64,000 nt of DNA from Symbiodinium natans (lineage: Eukaryota; Sar; Dinophyceae; Suessiales; Symbiodiniaceae): assembly GCA_905221605.1 (NCBI GenBank), contig CAJNDS010002263.1, positions 357,501 through 421,500 on the forward strand, read 5' to 3'. The notes beneath the pieces were generated by a model. That model was not told the origin of the DNA, searched no databases, and saw nothing but the letters and a program-made list of their open reading frames with translations. Positions 36,709-47,578 of this stretch are shown here, piece by piece. Positions within the stretch are counted from its first letter, which is position 1; each line of letters opens with the position of its first letter. The position numbers and the translations under genes are program-made.

Positions 36709-38515
36709 GGTTTTTAGGGTTGAGGGTTTAGGGTTGAGGGCAGTTTAGGGTTTAGGGTTTGGGGTTTAGGGTTTAGTTGGGCTCAATGTAGCGGGTTTAC
36801 AGGGTCCAGGATTTGGGTTCCGAATTAAGAGGGAGTCTAGGGCCCCAAGAGGGCACCCTTATTCGCGCTGTTGTTCTTTGCTGTTCTTTTGAGTTCTGGA
36901 GTTACCTTCGCTTGTAGAACCCCAAGAGAGGGTCGCCGCGCTGCCCCTCCCCCGCAAATGGAAGCTCGAGATGCCACCTCCAGCCAGCAGCACAGGCCTA
37001 GTCTTCCCTTGTTACCACACCAGACCATCCAGAAGTCTCCCCATGGGCCTCAGGCTGAGGGCTTGCAGTAGGGTTTGTAGGGTTCAGGGCTTAGCCTTCT
37101 GACATCTCCGCTAAGGAACAAAGCTCCACTGCAGCTCTTTGCTTTGTTTGACGGCCAGTCTGCAGCTGAGGACAGGGTTAGGGTGGTGAGGATTAGGGTT
37201 TTGGGTTTAGGGATGCCTTAAGTTTTGTCAAGTTTCTGCTCTTGCAGGCTTACTGCAACTTCGTGCTCTTCAAGCAGCCCTAAACCCCCTGAACGTTGGG
37301 GTGCCACAGCTTTGTGAGTTCAGGGGCCTGGCCCCATGGCGGCCGAGTGCTGCGCCAAAACACTGCTGCCAAAGCTGCCTCCTGGCTTTGGGATGCTTTG
37401 GGATGCTTTGCTGTATGCTTTGTAGGCGTCTTCCTGGTGGAGTTGGGGCTGCTGTGCAGGGCTCAAAGCTTCTGCGGTCTTCGTTCTTAGGTTGAGGGCT
37501 TCTAGCGCCGGGCGTAGAACAGGGATTGGGTGGTCAGAGAGACTCTGGGCAACAGGTGACTGGTGGCTTTACATTTCTGCATGTCTTTGCTTGGTCTGTG
37601 TCGGGGTTCTGGGTTGGTGAACAGGCGCAACCCAGTTCCCCCCTACCCGCTTAACCTTTCTCATAGGGCGATGAACTTCGATGAACCACCCTGAATTCTG
37701 AAATCCCCCCTCCAAGCCTCGAGTGCGGCAAATGTTCAGCACACCGTTCTTGAGAACATGGCCCTGGTTCCCATAAATCGTCCGAAGCCTGACCCCACTC
37801 TTCGATCCCCGGGGATTTTTACATGATGCCGAAGAAAGGACTAAGGGCGTTACACCCCGTTGAGCAGCAACCAAAGCCTGAAGACCCTATGCCCTGACCC
37901 TAAGCGCCCGGGCTTCCGAGGCTGCGGAACATGTCCGCCATACCACAGGAACCAGCGGGAAGGGGGAGAGGGTCCCCTAAACCCAAAAACCCCGCAAGGG
38001 TTCTAGGGGGGAGAGGTGCTCTGTCTGACGCCTGCTCTCCGCAATGATGGTCTGGGAGCTGCCCGAAGCTTCTTAGGTCTTTGGCGAGTTTTGGTTGAAG
38101 CCGAAGCTCCGAAACCTTGAGCCCTACATCCCGAGCCTGAAGCACCCATGGTCGACAATCAGGGGCTTAGGGCTGTGGGGGGCTTTCGGCCTTAGGGCTG
38201 AAGCTTTGCCTGTGGGGCCTCTTAGGGTCGAAGGATTGAGGTCTTCATACGGCTCTGCTCTATAGAGCCCTTCTTAGCCCCTAACTAAATCTGTTGGGTC
38301 GTTCCGGGCTTTCCTGCCCTTCCCTAACCCGAAACTTCCCCCAAAGCGAAGCAATCACAGTGGGCGAACACTATGCGCTCTACGAATTGTTTTCCGTCGA
38401 TCGGCCGAGAAAGTACTTAAGAAGCCATGTGCCCAAAATCTACTGTATATTGTCACATGACTGATTACGGTGGAGTGCGCCCCAAGCTCGAAATACTACT
38501 TCATCACCTGGCCAG

Positions 38516-38797
38516 GGCTATGAGAACGCCACCTTCATCAAGGCCTGCATCGCGCGCTAAGAACAAGAGGAGCCCGAGATCTCCCTCCCCACTTTTCTTT
38601 TGGGCCCCTTGAACAAAGAACGATCTCCGTAGAATCGCTTGTTGTGGCATCCAGGACACAACAGGCAGTGGAAGAAAAAAAGCGATAGACCGACCACTCT
38701 CAGTGAACGCACAGATTCGTCCTGACCCCTACTTCCCGCGCAGGCGTGCTTGAAGAAGGCTTTCGAGGACCTAGACAAGGAAGTTCTGCGAAATCAG
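38516..38797 (+). CDS. Two linked exons of an unidentified protein (possibly PP2C-like)
   Basis: Exon 38516-38542 reads GYENATFIK with a GC donor. Exon 38744-about 38797 reads ACLKKAFEDLDKEVLRNQ. They join in phase 0 to give a helical segment. The pattern A-x-x-x-A-F-x-x-x-D resembles the helix that follows the DGHGG motif in PP2C-type phosphatases, but no DGHGG, GSTA or GDS motif was found nearby, so this is only a suggestion. Confidence 0.3.
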
Positions 38798-38799
38798 AC

Positions 38800-40165
38800 G
38801 CTCGTCAGATCCCGGAACCCAGACCCTGACCGGCCTCCTCCCCGCCCCACACACGTCTCATTGGAGCAGTCAAGCAGCTGGCACCCTTAAGAACTCCCCT
38901 AAAGGTAGGAAAGATTCTTCCTCATTCAGGGTTATGGTGTGTGATCATGAGCTTCTATTTTTGGGGGGTTCTTAAGCAAATAGCAGAGCATGAGAGGATT
39001 TTCAGAGGTCGTCTTGCAGCCTGGGGCTGTTGCTTGCGCCAAAACCGATGACACGAACCCCGTTATGAAGACTGCCCCAGGCCACGGCACGATCCATCGA
39101 GCCTGACCTGACATACCTGACTCCCTTTCCCAACCCGACACCCGAAACCTTGAAGCCCGGAACCCGAAGCTTTGGGTCGCTAAAGGCTTTATTGAAACCC
39201 TAAGATATGGCGGAGGGTTCAAAAAACGGTTCTGGGGAATCAGGGAAACCTCCTGGCAAGCGTTACATACCTTGCTGCGACCCTGTGTTGCCTTGGAGGC
39301 CCTCCGTGTCAGACGGCTGTGGCGGTGCAGTGGCACTGTTGGTGGGTGCCGCATGGCTGCAAAAAAACGGACCATTGTTAGGGCTTAGGGCTCAGGATTT
39401 CTGGGTTCAAAAGGCTCTCCTAGTTCACCTCCGGCACCTGGTCGCTAGCAGTCAGAGGGCAGAGTCAGGGACACACCTGCTGCACAAGGGATGTAGATGC
39501 CTCTAACCAAAGAAGGGCATGGTGGCGTGCCGCTGAAATCCGCTAAGTCCGCTTACGCTCAGTCACTCAAACTATAGTGACACCCTACAAGTGGGCCATG
39601 CTACAGGGGCCCAAGAACAAGCCACCCATCAGAGTGCAGAGAACGGACCGGCTGTGTGAGGAGAAGCTCTTCACAGCAGTCTGCGGCGCTTGTGAGCTTG
39701 TGCCTCGCATTCAATGAAGGGCACCTGACCAGGCTAAGCCCCACAACCCCCTTCTTCGCCTTCACTTCAGAGCGCACCAGTCTTTCGCCTTTTTTAAGAG
39801 AAGAGCATTCTTTGGCAAAGAGGGCTGTTCGGGGCACCCTCCTTTCCTTGCTGGAGGCATCCTGAGGCTTCCCCCCCCCTCCTCGCCCCGTAGCAACAAA
39901 ACCAGGCAAACTGTCAGGGCATCTTGGTGACTGATGTGCATTCTTAGCCGTCGTCTGCTGTGCATATTCCCCCCCCGCCCCCCCACCCCACGGCTTGATA
40001 TAGGCCGAGGTCAGCATCTGCTTGGAGCATTCATGTTGATACAGTGTGTGATGCTTGTGCAGAGTCGAAAAAGGCAGGCGAAGCCTAATCATGCAGCAAC
40101 CCGCAAGCCTTGGGGCAATGGTTGAGACTGATCAGTTACAGGGTCTTACCCCCGCTGGCATTCAG
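38800..40165. other. Stretch without recognised gene
   Basis: A 163-codon minus-strand frame (39601-40092) and overlapping plus-strand frames have no recognisable domain. C runs occur at 39868-39880 and 39970-39990. Otherwise there is nothing to report. Confidence 0.4.
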
Positions 40166-41212
40166 CATGCTGCTTCACACCGCCACCAAGCGAAACCTGC
40201 GTGACGACACAAACCCTGTTGTCGCCGAGACCTTGCTCGAAGCGGGCGCGCGGAAAGGCAACAAGCAGGACATGTGCAAGGCGCCTTGCCGTAAGAGCTT
40301 ATGAAGCTTGCAGCTTCCTGCTCGCCATACAGTTTACCGAATTGGGCGGAGACCTCGCTTGCCAGTAGTTGAAACTCGTCGGCGAGGGGCACCCTAAGGT
40401 TTACACAACTTTCCAAAGTTCCCTAAACTCTCAAGCCCCCCTAAAGCCCCTAAACGCCCTAAACGCAAACATCCCTAAACTTGCCCTGCAGTGCGGGGTG
40501 GCAAAAAGCCTAGCCACCCCCCCCCAAAAACCCTAAACCCTACAGCGCGGGTGGCAGCAAAACCCATAAACCCTATAAACCCTGTAAACCCTATGAACCC
40601 TATGAACCCTATGAACCCTATGAACCCTATGAACCCTCTAAAGCCATAAACCACAACCCCCTTGCCCCACCCCCAAACCCACTCATGAAGCCGAGCCCTG
40701 AAGCCCGGAAAGGCGGTGAACATGGGGGCTCACCAGGGCAACTTCAAGGTTCCCGAGGATCAGCCCCTTGGGCCTCCTCCAATTTGGGCGTCTCAGGGCT
40801 AGGGTTTCGGGTTTAGGGTGCGGCTGGCACGTGGTTGAGAGAAAGCTGCGCTTAATACACATATGTATATATATATATATATCTAGCAGAATATGACAGC
40901 ATAGGAGTGGTATATTGCATTTGAAAAGACAGCTGGGTTGTTTGTGCTGTGAACCACCACAGTGGTGGTTCACACCCAGGTCCCATCACGCATACCAAGT
41001 TGGAATCCGAATACCTGCCAGTTTCCCGCATGTCCCTAGTCCTAAACCCAGGCTAAACCCTAAACCCTAAACCCTAAACCTGCAGGCTAAACCCAGGCCC
41101 ACATGTTCAAGCCCAGGAAGTTCCTCCAAGACAATGGTGGGATGGTCTTCCCTGGGGAAGGCGGCAAGCTGATGACCAGCAATCCGCAGGGCGCGACCAC
41201 GGCGGTCTCCAG
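40166..41212 (+). CDS. Ankyrin-like exon plus two linked exons (partial; may belong to the downstream parvulin gene)
   Basis: Exon 40166-40280 (CAG acceptor, GC donor) reads MLLHTATKRN, then NPVVAETLLEAGARKGNKQD, matching the ankyrin-repeat pattern (TP)LH-x-A ... V-x-x-LL-x-x-GA. Exon 40737-40787 (GC donor) reads GNFKVPEDQPLGPPPIW and joins in phase 0 to 41097-about 41212, which reads AHMFKPRKFLQDNGGMVFPG and EGGKLMTSNPQG. The ankyrin exon also ends in phase 0, so all three can be joined. Only one ankyrin-type repeat is visible, so the domain call is tentative. The following GC donors would also allow phase-0 joining to the exon at 43104. Confidence 0.4.
40556..40640 (-). repeat. (CCCTATGAA)n nonamer array
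   Basis: About eight 9-bp units, CCCTATAAA/CCCTGTAAA/CCCTATGAA, a lengthened variant of the CCCTAAA heptamer. Confidence 0.9.
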
Positions 41213-41656
41213 GCAACGCTGCTTTGAGTATCTTTGAGTTGCGCATCTGGCGCTCGGATTTGCTTCATCGTCTGCAAGGGCGTAGAGTTGAAGAGGGTGC
41301 GGCGGTTGCATAGATACGCAGTAGGGCGCGCAACGCAATGAAGTGCGTAAGGGTCGGGCATTAGGGCCATATTCCAGGGCTGTCGCCCATTGTCCTGAAT
41401 GTTGTCCTGCCCGCTGTCGCGAGCACGCCGCATCACATGAGTGCCGTTTTTGCACCCTAAACCCTAGCCTTAAACCCCAAACCCCAAACCCTAAACCCTA
41501 ACCCTAAGCCCTAAACCCTAGCAACCCCCCCACTTCTCGGCAAGAAACAATCACCCGAACCCTCAATGACTCAAGGCCCGGAACCGTCCTCTCGACCTCC
41601 CTGCAAGGTTTCCGACATAGCCGTTCAAACCAAGCAGCACCTTCTTCCGTCATATC

Positions 41657-41777
41657 TTGGGATGTTCCCCCTTAGTTTCTGACAGTCCTTAATCGGGATT
41701 CTAGAACCCCCGATTCTAATCCCTATGAAAGGGTTGAAGGACTGTTAGTACTGCAAGTATAAGGGGGAACATCCCAA
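41657..41777. mobile_element. Foldback MITE-like element, copy B, with target duplication
   Basis: The termini are CTTGGGATGTTCCCCCTTA at the left and its inverse, ending GGGGGAACATCCCAAG, at the right. The whole element is about 120 bp and mostly foldback. TCATAT (possibly GTCATAT) flanks both ends, the signature of a target-site duplication. Its centre contains GGGATTCTAGAACCCCCGAT, close to copy A. It codes for nothing, so it would need an enzyme from elsewhere. Confidence 0.85.
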
Positions 41778-41815
41778 GTCATATCTTTGGAGCCTTCCAG
41801 AGCCCCCTAAACCCT

Positions 41816-41900
41816 AAACCCTAAAAACCCTAAAAACCCTAAAAACCCTAAAAACCCTAAAAACCCTAAACCCTAACCCTAAACCCGAAACCCTAAACCC
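41816..41900 (-). repeat. (CCCTAAAAA)n and CCCTAAA array
   Basis: Five 9-bp CCCTAAAAA units flanked by ordinary CCCTAAA heptamers, immediately downstream of foldback copy B. Confidence 0.95.
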
Positions 41901-42049
41901 TGACACCTCCGGAGGTCGATTGGGGACCGGGCATGGAAGGGATCCATGGGAGGCCGAGCTGGCACTTTCCGGAGGGCTTATTCTGCTGTTACATCTGCAT
42001 CATGTTAATCTCTTATGTTGTCGTCTTATGCTATGTTGATTTGCATAGT

Positions 42050-42081
42050 TTTTTTTTTTTTTTTTTTGGGGGGGGGGGGGG
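42050..42081 (+). repeat. T18G14 junction
   Basis: Eighteen T followed directly by fourteen G. It is the longest T(n)G(n) junction in the window. Confidence 0.95.
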
Positions 42082-43103
42082 TCGGGCTTCGGTTGGGGCT
42101 GGGGGTTGGGGTGCAAAGAAAGAGAGATTGAGCGACTCGGAAGTTCAGATCTTCTCAAGGCGTTTTCAAGCGTAGCATTAGGATTTTGAGGGAGTTTGGT
42201 TTGTGGTAGAGTTGCAGGGGGCAACGAGTCGACTGAGGTCATCTTGACCATGCGAGACCCAGACGTTCAGAGGGCGAATGCAACTTCCACGAACTCGATA
42301 TCCCTAAACCTTTTCCCCCCACTCCTCCTTTATGTCTGCTCTGCCTCCAATCCACAACTTTCCCCATTGGGTTTTCTTAACCCCCTCCAAAAGACTTTTC
42401 CGTGAACGTTTCTTCCGTCACGAACCCCGCCGTCGTGGACTTTTGTGCTCGAACCCTGCCAAACCTAACCCTTACCCACACGGTGTCTTGCGTCAAGCCC
42501 TACGCCCTGTAGTGAGTGTCGAGACCCTTCAGCCATTAGTAGCAGACCAAAGAAGAATGACACGCAGACAGCTGCAAACCCTGACACGAGTGCACGCCCA
42601 CCTCGTCTTGACCCAAACCTTGCCCCGGAAACCCTAAACCCTCCCTCAAGAAGCCCTAAAAAACCCAAAACAAAGCTGAACCCACAACTCCCAGGCATGC
42701 CTGGTAGCCTCAAGCTCTTGCGAAGCGTTCCAGAAACCAAACATACGGAGCCGTTCCTGATTTGGGCCTGGGGTTTGTTGGGGTCTTGGGTTTGGGAGTG
42801 CAGGGCTTCGTATGGCTTGGGGCTAAGCATGGTTTAGGGTTTTGGGTTTAAAGTTGGGGCTTGGCTTTTTTGGCTTGCACGGCTCATCGGGTGCAGTCTT
42901 GCGCTAAAGCCCTTACCGAAACACAACAGTGAGTGAGTTGGCTTTGGCTGCTTGCTCTTGGCATGCCGAGCAAAGGGATCCAAGATCCGTATAACGCCCA
43001 AGTACTCGTCAACTCTCCCAATGCAAGGAAGCACGTCGTAGCATGTACGCATCAAAGCCCTAAACCCTGAGCCCTAAACCCTAAACCCTAAACCCTCAAC
43101 AAG

Positions 43104-46100
43104 GACATCTCCTGGGCAGACCGGCATATTGCCTTGGTGCTGAGCTCCACGCCTGTGCCGGCGGCCATGCCCAGCCCACAGGACACCAAAGTGTTTCAGA
43201 GCTGTTTTTGGGATGGCCGGGCTTCCGAAATTTGGGTTTAGGGTTTAGGGTTTAGGGTTTTGGGTTTTGGGTTTAGGGTTTAGGGTTTAGGGATCCCGAG
43301 TCCTGGATTGCTGGGGATTGGCGAGGCAGGCAGTGGTGAGGAGCCCTGCTGCAAAAAGGGCTTCGGGGTTGGGATATTAGGGGGGTTTCCCGAAAATTGG
43401 TGTGCGTACCGGTTCTTGGGGGGTTCCTAGAAAAGGCTTCTCCTATCTCGGGGTACGCGCTAAGGTGAAACCCTCAACCCTTATATCCCTAAACCCCAAA
43501 CCGAAAGGACGCTAGCGCAGAAACCCTAATTCTGCACGGTTGCAGCAGGGTGCTTTGTTTGTTCTCGGGGGATGGTGGTGCCTTTAGGACACCCCCCCCC
43601 CCGGCCGCCGCCTTGTACTCGATGCACCAAAGAGTTTCATGGTTTAACGGCGCCGGCCGAAAGGGCTTCATCACGACAAGACCCGCCTTGCAGCGGCAGG
43701 TTGCCCTGACTGTGTCCGACTTCGAGTACAAGCCTCGGGCAGCTGGGTTCAAAATGGGTTCGGACATGTCTTGGTCTTGTTTCTTTTTGTTTCTTTGGGC
43801 TTGGGATAACGCATCACAGCTGGGTGCGTGGAAGGTTGAGATAGCTTTGTGAACGTTTGCAACACCTCAAGCTCTGAAGCTGGTAGCAGCCCTGGGGTGT
43901 GGCCTGCCAGGCGGCTAGCGGCGAAATCGCCAACCGTGCAGCACTGGCGCCACAGAACGCCAACGCGCCGCTTGCACGAAGCTCTCCAACACATAGGTAG
44001 CCGACAACCTCAGAGAGTCCATAGTCAAAAACCTCGGAGCATCTGATCAAACCTCCATGCATCAGCCGGCGAAAGCTGTTTTGTGCCCTCAATACAGCAA
44101 CAAAGAACGAGGGTGATCAAATGGTTTTGGCATTTAGGGTTTGAGTGTGGGGTTCAGGATGTTCAGGGGTTTGGGGGTCTGGGGTTGGGGTTTGAGGTGA
44201 AGGGTTGCTAGCGGAACAGAGGCTGGGTTTTACGACAGGGTTCCTAGTGGTCCCATCGTCTGACATAGAGCGCTGCTGAACCTAAAGGTACAGACTTTCT
44301 GCTTGGAGTTTTGAGTTGGACCCCTACAGGCAATGCACAACCATCGTGGTGTACTTCGTCCCCAAGGACGACCGCGGTGTCGTCGAGCCGGCCGCCAAGA
44401 GAGCCAAGAAGGACAGCTCCGCAAGCACCTTCAGGGAACGCGATTGCGTGAGGCGCACGTCCCAAAATTGCCTCAAATCCTCAGCCTCAGCAGGCTAAAG
44501 TCATGGAGAACGAGGAGTAGAGTAAGACGTTTTTCGGCCCTTATAAACGCCTGTCAACTTCGAAGCCCCAGGAAGCTGAAAGCGTGCGCCTGCGGCACAT
44601 CGTTGCTCTTTGGCGGAGTATGAAAACGGAAGAGGGGTGGTAGGATTCGGTAGAACTGGGTCCGGGTCTGGCTTCCACGAAGTCACCCAGGAGCCTGATC
44701 AAAAGTTAGGAACCCTAAGTAAACCCTAAACAGGGTCTGGATTGAAGGGTTACGTTGGGCATGCAACCTTGTTTCTGAGCGTAGTGGACCAACATGGGGT
44801 TCGATCTCAAACAAGCACGCATTCGTAGTGGTTCTTAGTCCCTTAAAGGTAGGTATAGGGAGGATATTTGGTACCAATTTTCCAAATTCCCTGTTCAAGA
44901 GCTAGCTTCAGTGCTGCCCGTGAGCTGGCGAGGTGCGACATCAGGATTGCTCATCGCCGTTCGATCCTGTTCGGAATGTGTCTGGACTCAATCTTTCTGT
45001 GTCTTCCTGAGGTGGGCGCCCTAAACCCGAAACCCTATGTCATCTGGTGGCACCTCGAAAGGGATTGTAATTTACAGAACTTCCCTCCCCTTGGCGGGTC
45101 GGGGCTTCAGAAGGGAAGTGAAGGTTTTTTGGGGACAGGTATGTTGATCAACTACCAATCGACAAGAGCCATGACGAGCGATCGGGATGCAGAGCCTGAT
45201 TTTGTGATTGCCGCACCAACCCAGAAGGGAACCTGGACCGACTCCCCTAAACCCTAGACCTTACACCCTAAACACGGCTCAGTAGGGTTTAGGGTTTAGG
45301 GTTTAGGCTCAATAACTCAAAGATCTCAGGTGCAGGTCCAGCGAACGGCTCAGGCCACTCTTGCTGGAGGGCTTTGCTTCCCCAAGCCTCCCTCTCCTTA
45401 AACCCGGTAGGATCAACGACTGTCCCCGCTTCTTCTGGGCCAAGGTTTCTCCCTAAACAAGGCTGACTATGGGGTACTCCAAAAAGTTTTTTTAAGGGGG
45501 GAACCCGGGGGGGGGGGGGGGGGGGGAGTGTCCAATGATACACCCTCAGCCTCAAAGGACGACATCTAACATCACACACACACACACACACACACACAGA
45601 CATAGAGTGCGGACTCCTAGGGGTTGCGGGCTTTGGGGTTTGGAGTTCGAATCTGCACAATGACATATTCTAGGCCCCCACATAGGCCCACGGATACATG
45701 AAGGCGGATTCGGTTTGCCAGAGCGTTTAAGGGCTGCTGAGGGTTTCGGGTGCATGGAAGAAACCTGAAACATAACCCACCCCTCCGCGCAGGGCCCTGG
45801 TCTGCCGAAGTACTGATTGGGTTGGGGATCAAGGCTTCAAGACCGTATAGCCTGTCTTCAGAAGCCCCAACCCCTACAAGCCCTAAACCCTAAACCTTAA
45901 ACTACCCTAAGCCCTAAACCCCAAACCTGAACCCTTCGAACTCATTCCAAGAAAGCTCAAACCCACGCATGGGCTCCGCATCCCTCGCGCAGGAGGCGGA
46001 GGGGATCCTTCGAGGGGCGCTCCAAGAGCTGATCACCGAGGCCCCTGGTCATTTCGTTAGGGTTTAGGGTTTGGGGTTTGGGGTTTAGGGTTTCGGGTTA

Positions 46101-47541
46101 GGGTTTAGGGTTTAGGGTTTAGGGGTTGAATGGTGATTCTGTGGCGTTTCGGCATATAAGGGTTTAATTGGGATCTGTGGGGGTTTGGGATATGGGAGAA
46201 CAGGGTGTGAAGCGCTTGCAGGCAACAATCCACCCCGCCCGCCCCGCATCACCTGGCCAGGCGAAGACCATCAAACTGCCTGCGGGGAAGAAGGCCCGTC
46301 GTTCTCTGCGAGCGGGCCAAGCCAAGCTTGAGCTTCCGTGCATGTACGTTACCTTGTGGTGCTTTACTGTAACTTTAGATCCTTATGGCCTTTTTGGGTT
46401 TGTTGGGTTTCTTAATAAGGCAGCCAAAAAACTAATTACTACCCTCCTAAGTGCAGCCAAGGGTAAGATACGTACCGCACATGTATGTACCGCTGGCGTG
46501 TCGTGTCTGGTGAGGCTTCTGTGCAAAACAAGATGTTTGTAGCGACGCGCAAGTGTAATTCACGTGCATATATACATTTATATATATATACATGTACATA
46601 TATATATATACACATGCCCCAAACAGTGTGCCATCCCAGGTGTTTGTACGTAGGGCAAAACAAAGTTAGATGAAGTTCCGCGAGCAAGGCGGGCGTCATT
46701 CCTCCAGCGGTGGTCACATTTGTGGACGAAAGGAATTGTTTTCCACAGCGCGGGTGGTTGGATTTCTCGGGGCTTGAAACATCGCGAGTTACATGCTTGT
46801 GGCTTTGTGGATGGTGTCGAATCGCGCTTTCGCCTAGGTCCATTGCGCATGTTGTCGATTCGCGATGTTGGCAATCGCGCAACAGCCAGGCGCCGTGCCC
46901 ATCAATGTCGCCATCCTCGTAACTGTCGGCTTTTGGACGTCTGTGTTCGCGAAATGCGAAACTGTCGTCGCCTTTGAACGTCTGGCTTCGCGAAGTGCGA
47001 AACTGTCGTCGCTTTTGGACGTCGGGGTTCGCCAAATGCGAAACGGTCGTCGCATCTCGATGTTTTTGGAGGACATCCGGACCTTTGGTGGCTCCACAGT
47101 CGACTGTTGTAGTAGAAACTAAACATAGTACGCTGAGGACGTCCAGAGCTCCGGGGGCTCGAAAGTGGACTTTTGTAGTACAAAGGTACTACACGGAGGA
47201 TGTCTGGAGCTCCACCAGTGGCATCAAAAAGTCGTTCTTTAAAGAATTCGTGACCCATGAAGCTCTTCGTGTCCCATGAGAGGTCTCTCATAGTTTGGGG
47301 CCTAGGCTGGCCATCCATATATATATATATATGCCTATATCATGGCATGATATATTCTATATGTATGTATATATGTATGTATGTATGTACGTATGCATGA
47401 TGTATGCGAATGTGTGTGTGTGTGTCTGTCTGTCTGTCTGTGTGTGTGTCTGTCTGTGTGTGTGTCTGTCTGTGTGTGTGTCTGTCTGTGTGTGTGTGTG
47501 TGTCTGTGTGTGTGTGTGTCTGTCTCTGTGTGTGTGTGTGT

Positions 47542-47578
<37 letters not shown>

